In this document: in pieces, positions 1 through 5,098 of the stretch
Position numbering within the stretch: the stretch's first letter is position 1
Layout of the letters: every line of letters starts with the position of its first letter
NCBI GenBank assembly: GCA_022576105.1
Contig: JACZRM010000149.1
Location: 1 to 5,099 of the forward strand
Source of the DNA: Chloroflexota bacterium
Lineage (GTDB): Bacteria; Chloroflexota; Dehalococcoidia; UBA3495
Direction of reading: 5' to 3'
Length of the DNA stretch: 5,099 nucleotides
Notes under the pieces: generated by a model
What the model was told of the DNA's origin: nothing
Database searches by the model: none
What the model saw: the letters and a program-made list of their open reading frames with translations, nothing else
Made by a program: the position numbers and the translations under genes

Positions 1-171
1 GATTAGCGGTAAGCGGGGGAAAGCTTGTATAACGGCCCGGGACTGGTCGAAGCAAGGAAACTGTGGGTGCTTGGTGCCTAAGTAGGTCGGGTGTAGTGAA
101 GGACTGCCAGCATGACGCTATATGATTCGCAAAAGCGTCGTTACGAAAACAACCGACTTTCCCGACAAACA
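1..171. other. Non-coding stretch, nothing recognised
   Basis: All frames are broken by stops and I see no recognisable protein, tRNA fold or repeat that matches the rest of the window. The only structure is a weak inverted repeat, GACGCT (114-119) with AGCGTC (134-139), separated by 14 nt. It lies just beyond the stop of the caiB remnant but has no T-run on the minus-strand side, so I do not call it a terminator. Confidence 0.5.
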
Positions 172-396
172 CTATTTCCCAATAACCTCGTCCTCTGGCA
201 GCGTGGCCATTGCATCGTCGTCCAAATTTAACAGCCCGCTGTAAATCTCCTGATTGTGCTCACCGAACTTGGGGATGGGACCGGCGGTGGTGGGGGTCTT
301 GGAGAATTTTATAATCGTGGGGCCGGGCACCAGCATGGTATTGCCGCCCGGTTCGTCAATCTCCATCTCAATCATCACCGCCCGCTCCCAGATCTG
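172..396 (-). pseudogene. 3' remnant of a CaiB/BaiF CoA-transferase gene (paralogue of the complete gene at 2025-3212)
   Basis: This segment matches the last 225 bp of the complete CoA-transferase gene (2025-2249) base for base without gaps, with about 22 mismatches by my hand alignment (about 90% identity). It encodes the last 74 residues and a stop at the same place; 8 of 74 residues differ, and the stretch VPGPTIIKFSKTPTTAGPIP is unchanged. The match ends sharply at 396, right after the palindrome CAGATCTG (389-396), and on the other side at the stop codon. Nothing of the N-terminal CoA-binding part or the catalytic Asp is present, so it cannot be an active enzyme. The open frame continues upstream to about 459 but that part is glycosyltransferase DNA read out of frame. 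About 10 of the 22 differences are silent, which suggests that the copy was a constrained paralogue for much of its history before truncation. This last point is inference from small numbers. Confidence 0.85.
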
Positions 397-2074
397 GCGG
401 CAACCGCAGAACCCAGGCAATGATATTAGAAGATCCGTCCGGATAGTAGATACTGTCAATAACGGCGCTCGGAAATCTTCCGCTCAAAGTTTCTACAATG
501 ACGGCATTCTTCGGGACGGCCTCGATGATAAGGGCTGTTCCCTCGTCTGAGGCAAGCTCGACCGCCAGGAGTTCGGTGGCATCGGAGAAATACGTATACA
601 CGGGCGTGAAAGGATCGCCCTCGCCCTGGTAGCTAAGGTAGGTGAGAGCATCGCGGGGCCAGTTTCCGGCGGCAGCGTAGATCTTGTAATCACCAGCGAT
701 GTCCCGCATATACCGCCCAACCCTGGTGGTCTCTGGATAGAACCCCCACTGCACTCTGGCATCAGGACTTACATAGCTATAGTAGGTGTAGACGCCGGTA
801 TACAGCAGTACGCAAACAAGTGCGGTGGTGAACAAGTTATCGTATCGGGGATAGGCCTGACCAAGCCAGCGCCACGACCCGACCAAGAATACGGCGGCAA
901 ACGTGGTAGCGGGCACCACGGCTCCTAAACTTCGATTGCCATTGGGTTCGCTGAGGATACCTACAACGATGCTGAAGAAGAACATAGCTAGGAGCAGGAA
1001 GTAGCCCCGCTGGCGCCATTTGGAGAGGGAGTAGACCAGGCCTAGAACGAAGAAGATCGACACTGGAAGGTCCAGCAGTGGTTCTTCCACAAAGAAGTCG
1101 TCGCCGTTCCCTCGGAAATTGAACATCATCAGGGCACTCCCGAGGTTGTCAAGTAGGGGTTGGATGCTGCCGGCCTGTTGCATCTGAACTCCGATCCACG
1201 TGAAGCTGGCCCGTCCGATGAAGGCATCCCAGTGGTGCAAGGCGTACCACCCCAACGGAGAAAAGGCCAGCAGGGCAAAGGCGCCGAACAAGACCAAGGG
1301 GACGTAATTGTTTCGAACCAGGTCTGGATTCTTGACTATCTCATAGAGCAGGTACGCGGCAGCAATCAGGGGGAGGATCCTCGCTGCGTCGTAGGTGTTT
1401 AGGCTCAGGCCGAGAAAGATCCCAGCAAGCACAAAGTCCCGCACACGTCTTTCCTGCACAGCTTTCACCAGGAAGTAAAAAACCAGGCACTCAAAGAGTG
1501 GTACGCCAATGGCCCGCCAGCCTACTTTGCTCATGGTTAGGTGCCAGCCGGACACGCCCAACAGAAAAGTGGCAACTAAGGCTAGCCTGGCGTCGAATAG
1601 GCGCCGAATGAGGAGATAGCACACCGCCAGGGTGGCGATGCCGATGGTGATGGAGGCCAGCTGGATCGCGAGTTGGGTGGGTCCCAACGTGATTTGAAAC
1701 AAGGCGATGAGGTAGTGAAACATGGTCTCCCTGCCCCAAGCCTGAGCCACGTACGGTGTATAGGCCATGCCTTGAGTGATCTTGATGGCATAGAGACCAT
1801 TCCAGGCAGCGTCATGATTCAGGCCGGGGGGGATGCTGCCGATTTTGTAGAGGCGGAAGAAAATACCCGACACCATAACCAGCAGGAACAGTCCCCCCTC
1901 GACCAGGGGAGAGAACAGCCTTTCCTGCCAGGAACCTTCGCCAGCCAGGTCAGCCTCGGGGTCGGTTATCCTCCCAGCCCGCCAAAGTCCAATTATGCAG
2001 ACGCCAAGGGCTGCGATGCCACCCCTACTCCCCAATAACCTCGTCCTCTCGCAGTTTGGCCATTGCATCGTCAT
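368..2074 (-). CDS. GT-C family membrane glycosyltransferase (ArnT/PMT-like, glycosyltransferase 39-like), probably trimmed at both ends
   Basis: Predicted integral-membrane glycosyltransferase that would use a lipid-linked sugar on the outer face of the cytoplasmic membrane; the acceptor cannot be told. Of 568 residues, roughly 61-430 form about 11-13 hydrophobic segments. The signature IPPGLNHDAAWNG (81-93) has the acidic residue typical of the first periplasmic loop (Asp88), and GRETMFHYL (114-122) is the second conserved loop motif, as in dolichyl/undecaprenyl-phosphate-sugar enzymes. Residues about 435-558 form a soluble C-terminal domain. The first 12-16 codons overlap the end of the CoA-transferase gene. 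ATG at 2074 or 2068 and TTG at 2035 (preceded by GAGGACGAGG) are possible starts, and no other ATG precedes residue 67, which is inside a membrane helix. The N-terminus opens in what looks like half a helix (AALGVCIIGLW), hinting at lost 5' sequence. The last nine residues (from Pro560) and the stop come from the caiB remnant. Family call is firm; exact start and whether it is functional are not. Confidence 0.8.
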   Translation of the reverse strand: MTMQWPNCERTRLLGSRGGIAALGVCIIGLWRAGRITDPEADLAGEGSWQERLFSPLVEGGLFLLVMVSGIFFRLYKIGSIPPGLNHDAAWNGLYAIKITQGMAYTPYVAQAWGRETMFHYLIALFQITLGPTQLAIQLASITIGIATLAVCYLLIRRLFDARLALVATFLLGVSGWHLTMSKVGWRAIGVPLFECLVFYFLVKAVQERRVRDFVLAGIFLGLSLNTYDAARILPLIAAAYLLYEIVKNPDLVRNNYVPLVLFGAFALLAFSPLGWYALHHWDAFIGRASFTWIGVQMQQAGSIQPLLDNLGSALMMFNFRGNGDDFFVEEPLLDLPVSIFFVLGLVYSLSKWRQRGYFLLLAMFFFSIVVGILSEPNGNRSLGAVVPATTFAAVFLVGSWRWLGQAYPRYDNLFTTALVCVLLYTGVYTYYSYVSPDARVQWGFYPETTRVGRYMRDIAGDYKIYAAAGNWPRDALTYLSYQGEGDPFTPVYTYFSDATELLAVELASDEGTALIIEAVPKNAVIVETLSGRFPSAVIDSIYYPDGSSNIIAWVLRLPPDLGAGGDD

Positions 2075-2249
2075 CCAGGTTCAGCAGCCCGCCGAAAATC
2101 TCTGCGTTGTGCTCACCGAACTTGGGGATGGGGCCAGCGGTGGTGGGGGTCTTGGAGAATTTTATAATCGTGGGGCCGGGCACCAGCATGGTCTTGCCGC
2201 CCGGTTCGTCAATCTCCATCTCTATCATCACCTCGCGCTCCCAGATCTG
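2025..2249. repeat. Direct repeat copy A (3' end of caiB-type gene), partner of 172-396
   Basis: This is the intact-gene copy of a 225-bp direct repeat, in the same orientation as 172-396, the two copies starting 1853 bp apart and flanking the glycosyltransferase gene. Identity is about 90% without gaps. Beyond both ends similarity drops to background: past the stop only 3 of 10 bases agree, and on the other side the sequences part immediately after CAGATCTG (2242-2249). Confidence 0.9.
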
Positions 2250-3212
2250 CTGGTCCTCCAGCACTTCGGGAATGCTCATGACCCGCCCCACCGGAATGTC
2301 GGCGGCCACCAGCGCATCCTCCACCTCCTTCACCGTCCTATCCTCGCACCACTCGTGCAGCAACTCCATGCGAGTCTCCACCTGGGCAGTGGCGAACATG
2401 GGCGCGGCAAACTCCGGGTCTTCGGCCAGTTCGTCGTAGCCCATCACCTTCAGCATCCGCGCCCACATGCCGGCCCGTGCCGCGCCGGTGGTGACCCAAC
2501 CGTCCTGACACTGGAGAAAGGTGCCGCCGCGCATGAAATCGTTGGTCTTGGTATCGTGGCACATGGCCAGGGCCACCTCACTGAAGGTAATGCCGCCGTC
2601 CATCATGGCCACCTCCAGCCACTGGCCCTCTCCGGTGCGGTCCCGGTAGCGCAACGCACCCAGGATGCCGATGGTGGCGTGCAGCGCGGCGGTGCGGTCC
2701 ATGATCGGGCCTTGCGCCATGATCGGCTGGTCAAAGCCGCGCCCGGTCTGGTGGCCGATACCGCTCATGGCCTGGATGATGGGGTCGAAGCACTGGCGGT
2801 CGCGGTAGGGGCCGTACTGCCCAAACCCGGAAACCGACGCCAGGATGATGCCAGGGTTGACCTGGCTCATTACCTCGTAGCTGAAGCCCATCTGCTCCAT
2901 GGTGCCGGGCCTAAAGTTCTCCAACACGACGTCGGAGACCTTTACCAGGTCCAGGAACATTTGCTTGCCCTTGGGGTGACGGGTGTTCAGGGTAATGCTT
3001 TTCTTGCCTCGATTGTAGGCGGCGAACTGCACGCTCATGTGTTCGATGAAGGGCCCGGAGTCGCGCAGGTCGGCTCCCTTGCGCCACTCAATCTTAATTA
3101 CCTCGGCGCCCATGTCCCGCAGCACCATTCCACCACGCGGGGCCGCCTGCCAGCGGGCCAGTTCCAATACTCGGATTCCTTCCAGTGTTTGGGGTGTACT
3201 CGCTTGGGCCAT
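2025..3212 (-). CDS. CaiB/BaiF family (class III) CoA-transferase
   Basis: Cytoplasmic enzyme predicted to move CoA from an acyl-CoA donor to a carboxylic acid acceptor through aspartyl anhydride intermediates; the substrate cannot be read from sequence. The 395-residue length is normal for the family. The N-terminal block LEGIRVLELARWQ (10-22) followed by DMGAEVIKIEW (33-43) is the classic CoA-binding opening. SVSGFGQYGPYRD (126-138) and the block around IMDRTAALHATIGILGAL (170-187) follow; Asp172 aligns with the catalytic Asp169 of formyl-CoA transferase. I chose ATG at 3212 because family homology begins within ten residues and a strong GGAGG site (3219-3223) sits 6 nt upstream; the frame stays open to 3434 but that extension only translates repeat DNA. 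It is divergent from the VOC gene and has its own promoter. Its end overlaps the glycosyltransferase frame, so the two are probably co-transcribed. In-family names such as formyl-, succinyl- or carnitine-CoA transferase would be guesses. Confidence 0.95.
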   Translation of the reverse strand: MAQASTPQTLEGIRVLELARWQAAPRGGMVLRDMGAEVIKIEWRKGADLRDSGPFIEHMSVQFAAYNRGKKSITLNTRHPKGKQMFLDLVKVSDVVLENFRPGTMEQMGFSYEVMSQVNPGIILASVSGFGQYGPYRDRQCFDPIIQAMSGIGHQTGRGFDQPIMAQGPIMDRTAALHATIGILGALRYRDRTGEGQWLEVAMMDGGITFSEVALAMCHDTKTNDFMRGGTFLQCQDGWVTTGAARAGMWARMLKVMGYDELAEDPEFAAPMFATAQVETRMELLHEWCEDRTVKEVEDALVAADIPVGRVMSIPEVLEDQQIWEREVMIEMEIDEPGGKTMLVPGPTIIKFSKTPTTAGPIPKFGEHNAEIFGGLLNLDDDAMAKLREDEVIGE

Positions 3213-3218
3213 TTGCAA

Positions 3219-3223
3219 CCTCC
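3219..3223 (-). promoter_or_regulatory. Ribosome binding site of the CoA-transferase gene
   Basis: Read on the minus strand, GGAGG lies 6 nt before ATG at 3212. It decides the start: in-frame upstream codons up to 3434 have no family similarity and lie in repeat DNA. Confidence 0.8.
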
Positions 3224-3279
3224 GCAGGCCTGCTGCATGACAGACCTGGTATCTAATTCCAGATTCACGCCTGGCAGCC

Positions 3280-3308
3280 ATTGTAGAGGGAGGCCTGGTG
3301 AGGGTCAA
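3280..3308 (-). promoter_or_regulatory. Sigma70-type promoter of the CoA-transferase gene
   Basis: On the minus strand TTGACC (3308-3303) and TACAAT (3285-3280) are separated by exactly 17 nt; each box matches the consensus at five of six positions. Transcription would start near 3273, giving a leader of about 60 nt before the ATG at 3212. The -35 box lies within the inverted repeat at 3297-3321, so a protein bound there would block RNA polymerase. Confidence 0.65.
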
Positions 3309-3321
3309 CACGACCCTCACC
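3297..3321. promoter_or_regulatory. Perfect inverted repeat over the caiB -35 box (candidate operator)
   Basis: GGTGAGGGTC (3297-3306) and GACCCTCACC (3312-3321) are perfect reverse complements around a 5-nt centre (AACAC). Arm length, spacing and position over the -35 box fit a dimeric repressor site. The right arm also begins a GC-rich stretch (CCCTCACCCCCGGCCCCTC) of a type I recognise as a dispersed intergenic repeat in environmental genomes, so a repeat-derived hairpin is the competing reading. Confidence 0.5.
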
Positions 3322-3351
3322 CCCGGCCCCTCTCCCCAAAGAGAGCAGGGG
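3312..3351. repeat. GC-rich dispersed-type intergenic repeat with imperfect hairpin
   Basis: A C-rich run (CCCTCACCCCCGGCCCCTC) leads into an imperfect stem: CCCCTCTC (3327-3334) pairs with GAGA and AGGGG parts of 3341-3351 across a short loop. Translated, it gives the low-meaning peptide SLWGEGPGVR, which recurs in spurious ORFs across many genomes. No copy elsewhere in this window. Confidence 0.5.
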
Positions 3352-3369
3352 ATGGCCCTCTCGTCCGTA

Positions 3370-3390
3370 GGGGGCACGACCGTGCGTCCC
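3370..3390. repeat. Short hairpin repeat (GGGGCACG / CGTGCGTCCC)
   Basis: The core arms GCACG (3373-3377) and CGTGC (3380-3384) close on a 2-nt loop, and outer GGG pairs with CCC past a two-base bulge. It resembles the GTAGGGGCACG-type intergenic palindromes I associate with Chloroflexota and other environmental bacteria. It lies upstream of both divergent genes and is not placed like a terminator. Confidence 0.4.
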
Positions 3391-3446
3391 TGCCGGTGAA
3401 GATTTGACCGATGGGTTTTGCCTGGAACCTGCATTATGCATACAAA

Positions 3447-3465
3447 ATCGGCATTTCATCGGCAT
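3447..3465. promoter_or_regulatory. Tandem 8-bp direct repeat ATCGGCAT upstream of the VOC promoter
   Basis: ATCGGCAT occurs at 3447-3454 and again at 3458-3465, an 11-bp period (one helical turn), ending five bases before the -35 box at 3471. That geometry is typical of activator sites made of two half-sites on one DNA face. A short palindrome TGCAT-T-ATGCA (3430-3440) sits just upstream. No regulator gene is visible in the window, so the binding protein is unknown. Confidence 0.4.
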
Positions 3466-3470
3466 AAAAA

Positions 3471-3499
3471 TTGACAGCGCCATACCACGCCACTACACT
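3471..3499 (+). promoter_or_regulatory. Sigma70-type promoter of the VOC gene
   Basis: A perfect TTGACA (3471-3476) is followed after 17 nt by TACACT (3494-3499, four of six matches to TATAAT). A start near 3506 leaves a leader of about 35 nt, with AGGAGG (3527-3532) 8 nt before the ATG. Confidence 0.7.
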
Positions 3500-3540
3500 C
3501 CTCAAGACAACACCATAGGATATGCCAGGAGGAAAAGAGT

Positions 3541-3930
3541 ATGTTAGCCGGTAGCACCAGACTGAGGAACATCAACCACATAACCTACAACGTGAAGAAC
3601 AAGGACGCCGCGCTGAAGTGGTACCAAGAGGTTCTGGGCCTGAAGCAGATTCCTAAAATGGTGAACAGCGACCACTTGTATTGGCTACAATTGCCCAGCG
3701 GCGCAATGGTCCACATCATAGAGAACGTCGATGCGCCGTCGGCTCCGTCCCACCACACCGCCTTTGAAGTTGAAGACCTGGACGCCGCTCACAAGCAGCT
3801 AGGCGAGATGGGCATCGAATGCACCGATATTCAAACGCGCAACGACGGACAGCGGGCCATGTACCTCAACGACCCGGACGGCAACCGCATTGAGCTGTGC
3901 ACCTATTCTGGGTTTGGCATTCTGGTGTAA
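3541..3930 (+). CDS. VOC superfamily protein (glyoxalase / bleomycin resistance / extradiol dioxygenase fold)
   Basis: A 129-residue single-domain protein with two beta-alpha-beta-beta-beta modules. Module one opens with NINHITYNVKNKDAALKWYQ (10-29) and VLGL (31-34). Module two opens with HHTAFEVEDLDAAHKQLGEM (71-90) and ends in NDPDGNRIELC (110-120). His13, Glu61 (or His58), His72 and Glu118 occupy the four places that usually bind the divalent metal in VOC enzymes, so it is probably a metalloenzyme. Length is normal and DPDGNRIEL is a textbook signature. The start is supported by AGGAGG 8 nt upstream and by a strong promoter. The substrate is unknown: glyoxalase I, fosfomycin or thiol transferases, methylmalonyl-CoA epimerase-like and dioxygenase-like members share this fold. 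The divergent CoA-transferase hints at a link to acyl-CoA or aromatic breakdown, as inference only. It appears to be transcribed alone. Confidence 0.9.
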   Translation: MLAGSTRLRNINHITYNVKNKDAALKWYQEVLGLKQIPKMVNSDHLYWLQLPSGAMVHIIENVDAPSAPSHHTAFEVEDLDAAHKQLGEMGIECTDIQTRNDGQRAMYLNDPDGNRIELCTYSGFGILV

Positions 3931-3953
3931 GAATATTCCCCCTCTCTAACTCT

Positions 3954-3970
3954 CCTCCTTGGCAAGGAGG
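3954..3970. repeat. Perfect hairpin downstream of the VOC gene
   Basis: CCTCCTT (3954-3960) and AAGGAGG (3964-3970) form a 7-bp stem with a GGC loop, 23 nt after the VOC stop. No T-run follows on either strand, so a simple intrinsic terminator is not supported, though the position would suit transcript-end protection. It lies in the pyrimidine-rich run CCCCCTCTCTAACTCTCC, which looks like a dispersed intergenic repeat. Confidence 0.5.
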
Positions 3971-4048
3971 CGGCCCTTCCCCCTAGCTTAGGGCTCACTG
4001 GGGTAGGTAAATTGATGAGGTGTTATACGTCTGTAGCACAAAAAGCGA

Positions 4049-4123
4049 TGTTATTCTGAGACGGAACGTAGTGAAGGCGAAGAATCTTAGATTCTTCAGT
4101 CGCTTCGCTCCTTCAGAAAGACA
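4049..4123. repeat. REP-like 75-bp imperfect palindrome (TTCTGA...AAGAATCT-T-AGATTCTT...TCAGAA)
   Basis: The inner arms GAAGAATCT (4079-4087) and AGATTCTTC (4089-4097) are perfect around a single T. The outer arms TGTTATTCTGA (4049-4059) and TCAGAAAGACA (4113-4123) match at 9 of 11 positions, and the middle is partly complementary (CGCTTCGCTCCTTC against GAACGTAGTGAAGG). The motif ATTCTGAG...GAAGAATCT is a familiar intergenic repeat in Dehalococcoidia and several other uncultured lineages. It dominates the 285-bp spacer (3931-4215) between the convergent VOC and DUF2277 genes, in which I find no coding sequence. Confidence 0.7.
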
Positions 4124-4215
4124 TAGTGCTAGGGTCGCTCAGATACAATACCTGCCCCTGTCAGCCTAGCTTAAGGGAAGGTTTGGACGGGGGTGCTGCC
4201 CGCGCCGCGTCGTGC

Positions 4216-4419
4216 TTAGGCGCGAACCTTCAGCGAAGCAAGCAACTTGCGGGAAGCCCCGGAAATTTCCCGCACTGCATCTTCAAACACCGCTTGATTG
4301 GCCTGCGACGGCGTCCGATACCCGCTTACCTTACGCACAAACTGCAACGCGGCCTCGTAAATTTCCTGGTCGGTGGCAGACTCTCCCGGTCGGCGCAAGG
4401 TCTTGATACTGCGGCACAT
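4216..4419 (-). CDS. DUF2277 family protein
   Basis: A 67-residue protein starting MCRSIKTLRRP, with QEIYEAALQFVRKVSGYR (18-35) and a helical tail rich in Ala, Ser and Lys. This matches my memory of DUF2277: MCR(N/S)IKTLR at the very N-terminus, then the AALQFVRKVSG(F/Y)R.PS core. Length is usual for the family. The function is unknown; the conserved Cys2 next to Arg3 is invariant in members I recall. The predicted protein is small, soluble and mostly helical. The ATG at 4419 has an AAAGGGG site about 8 nt upstream. It starts 25 bp after the stop of the halogenase-like gene on the same strand with no promoter between, so they are likely one operon. Confidence 0.9.
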   Translation of the reverse strand: MCRSIKTLRRPGESATDQEIYEAALQFVRKVSGYRTPSQANQAVFEDAVREISGASRKLLASLKVRA

Positions 4420-4444
4420 ACTACTGCCCCTTTGTAATCCCCTT

Positions 4445-5098
4445 CTATAGGCCTTTCAGGTCGGCAATCGCCCCATCAATGTACAGGATTTGCAGAGCGC
4501 TCACCACACTCCGCTGAATCTGCTCTCGCTGGGTTGCGCTGCTCACTTCTGACAACCCGGCTGATAAACCGGCGATCAGCTGGGCGACAGTTTTGCGTCC
4601 ATCCACTCGCGACAACAGCACCGCCACCAGGTCGCTGCACTCGGTGCCCTCTGGACGGCCGGGCCTGGTCAGCACATGCCCCCACTGAAACTCGCCCCCG
4701 GACAGAACTGGCTTACGCTCCAGGCGGGCATTCTTCGCCAGGCTGGGCACCACGTCGAGCAATCTCTCCCGACCAGCCGCGAACCGAGCACCACGATCGG
4801 TGCGATCTGATGTTACCGCCTGCACGCTGGCGTCAAAAGCGGCCGGCAGAGTGCCATGCCCCAGCACCGCCCGCTCATAGCCTCGCGGCGGCTGTCCGGC
4901 CACTGTCTGGATGAAGGCATTTCTGGGGGAGAGACTCTCATCGGCTTCGACGATTCGCCGGGCTTCCCAGAAATAGGATTCGGCGCTGCGGTTGCTGGAG
5001 TAAAACAGCCGGGCCAATTCGCGGAAGTGGCGGTATTCTTTGAGATACAGCTCCTCGTAGACAGCCCCGGCCGCTGGGGCGATTGCCGGGTCTTTCAG
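4445..5098 (-). CDS. Flavin-dependent halogenase-like protein, C-terminal part (5' end outside window)
   Basis: The frame is open from the right edge of the window to the TAG at 4445, giving the last 217 residues; the FAD-binding N-terminal half (GxGxxG) is not visible. Residues 17-49 read ELYLKEYRHFRELARLFY, then NRSAESYFWEARRI. The FY...N...SYFWEAR pattern is what I associate with tryptophan-halogenase-type and CmlS/CndH-type flavin-dependent halogenases. The last 60 residues (about 156-217: SDLVAVLLSRVDGRKTVAQL, then two helices and LYIDGAI) look like a winged-helix/PqqD-like module. The chloramphenicol halogenase CmlS is known to carry a winged-helix C-terminal domain, which strengthens this reading. 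Such enzymes use FADH2, O2 and halide to make a halogenating species, usually on a phenol, pyrrole or carrier-bound substrate. A related non-halogenating flavin monooxygenase is the main alternative, because the diagnostic Lys and WxWxIP motif lie outside the window. The TTG at 5017 is an internal codon, not the start. Confidence 0.65.
   Translation of the reverse strand: MKDPAIAPAAGAVYEELYLKEYRHFRELARLFYSSNRSAESYFWEARRIVEADESLSPRNAFIQTVAGQPPRGYERAVLGHGTLPAAFDASVQAVTSDRTDRGARFAAGRERLLDVVPSLAKNARLERKPVLSGGEFQWGHVLTRPGRPEGTECSDLVAVLLSRVDGRKTVAQLIAGLSAGLSEVSSATQREQIQRSVVSALQILYIDGAIADLKGL

Noticed and set aside
114..139. Terminator or small RNA in the left flank
   Set aside because: Six-base arms with a 14-nt loop and no T-run are within chance expectation.
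254..550. Plus-strand open frame over the caiB remnant
   Set aside because: It is the antisense image of the remnant; the same image recurs over 2056-2439 opposite the intact gene.
172..2249. Composite mobile element bounded by the 225-bp repeats
   Set aside because: There is no transposase, no terminal inverted repeats and no short target duplication; the repeats are coding caiB sequence, so paralogue rearrangement explains them better.
1995..3407. 470-codon open frame on the plus strand
   Set aside because: It is antisense to the well-supported CoA-transferase gene, is His/Gly/Leu-rich with no family resemblance, and is a codon-bias shadow.
3213..3434. N-terminal extension of the CoA-transferase to 3434
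   Set aside because: The added residues translate promoter and repeat DNA, family homology starts just after the ATG at 3212, and GGAGG marks that start.
3541..3930. Specific call as fosfomycin or bleomycin resistance protein
   Set aside because: Only general VOC fold features and metal ligands are visible; no substrate-specific motif supports a resistance role.
3954..3970. Intrinsic terminator for the VOC gene
   Set aside because: The stem is good but no T-run follows, so it is reported only as a hairpin.
4126..4437. Plus-strand frames opposite DUF2277
   Set aside because: No recognisable domain, no ribosome site, and the minus-strand DUF2277 signature is unmistakable.
4534..4914. Plus-strand 126-codon frame opposite the halogenase-like gene
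   Set aside because: Pro/Arg-rich low-meaning translation antisense to a conserved protein.
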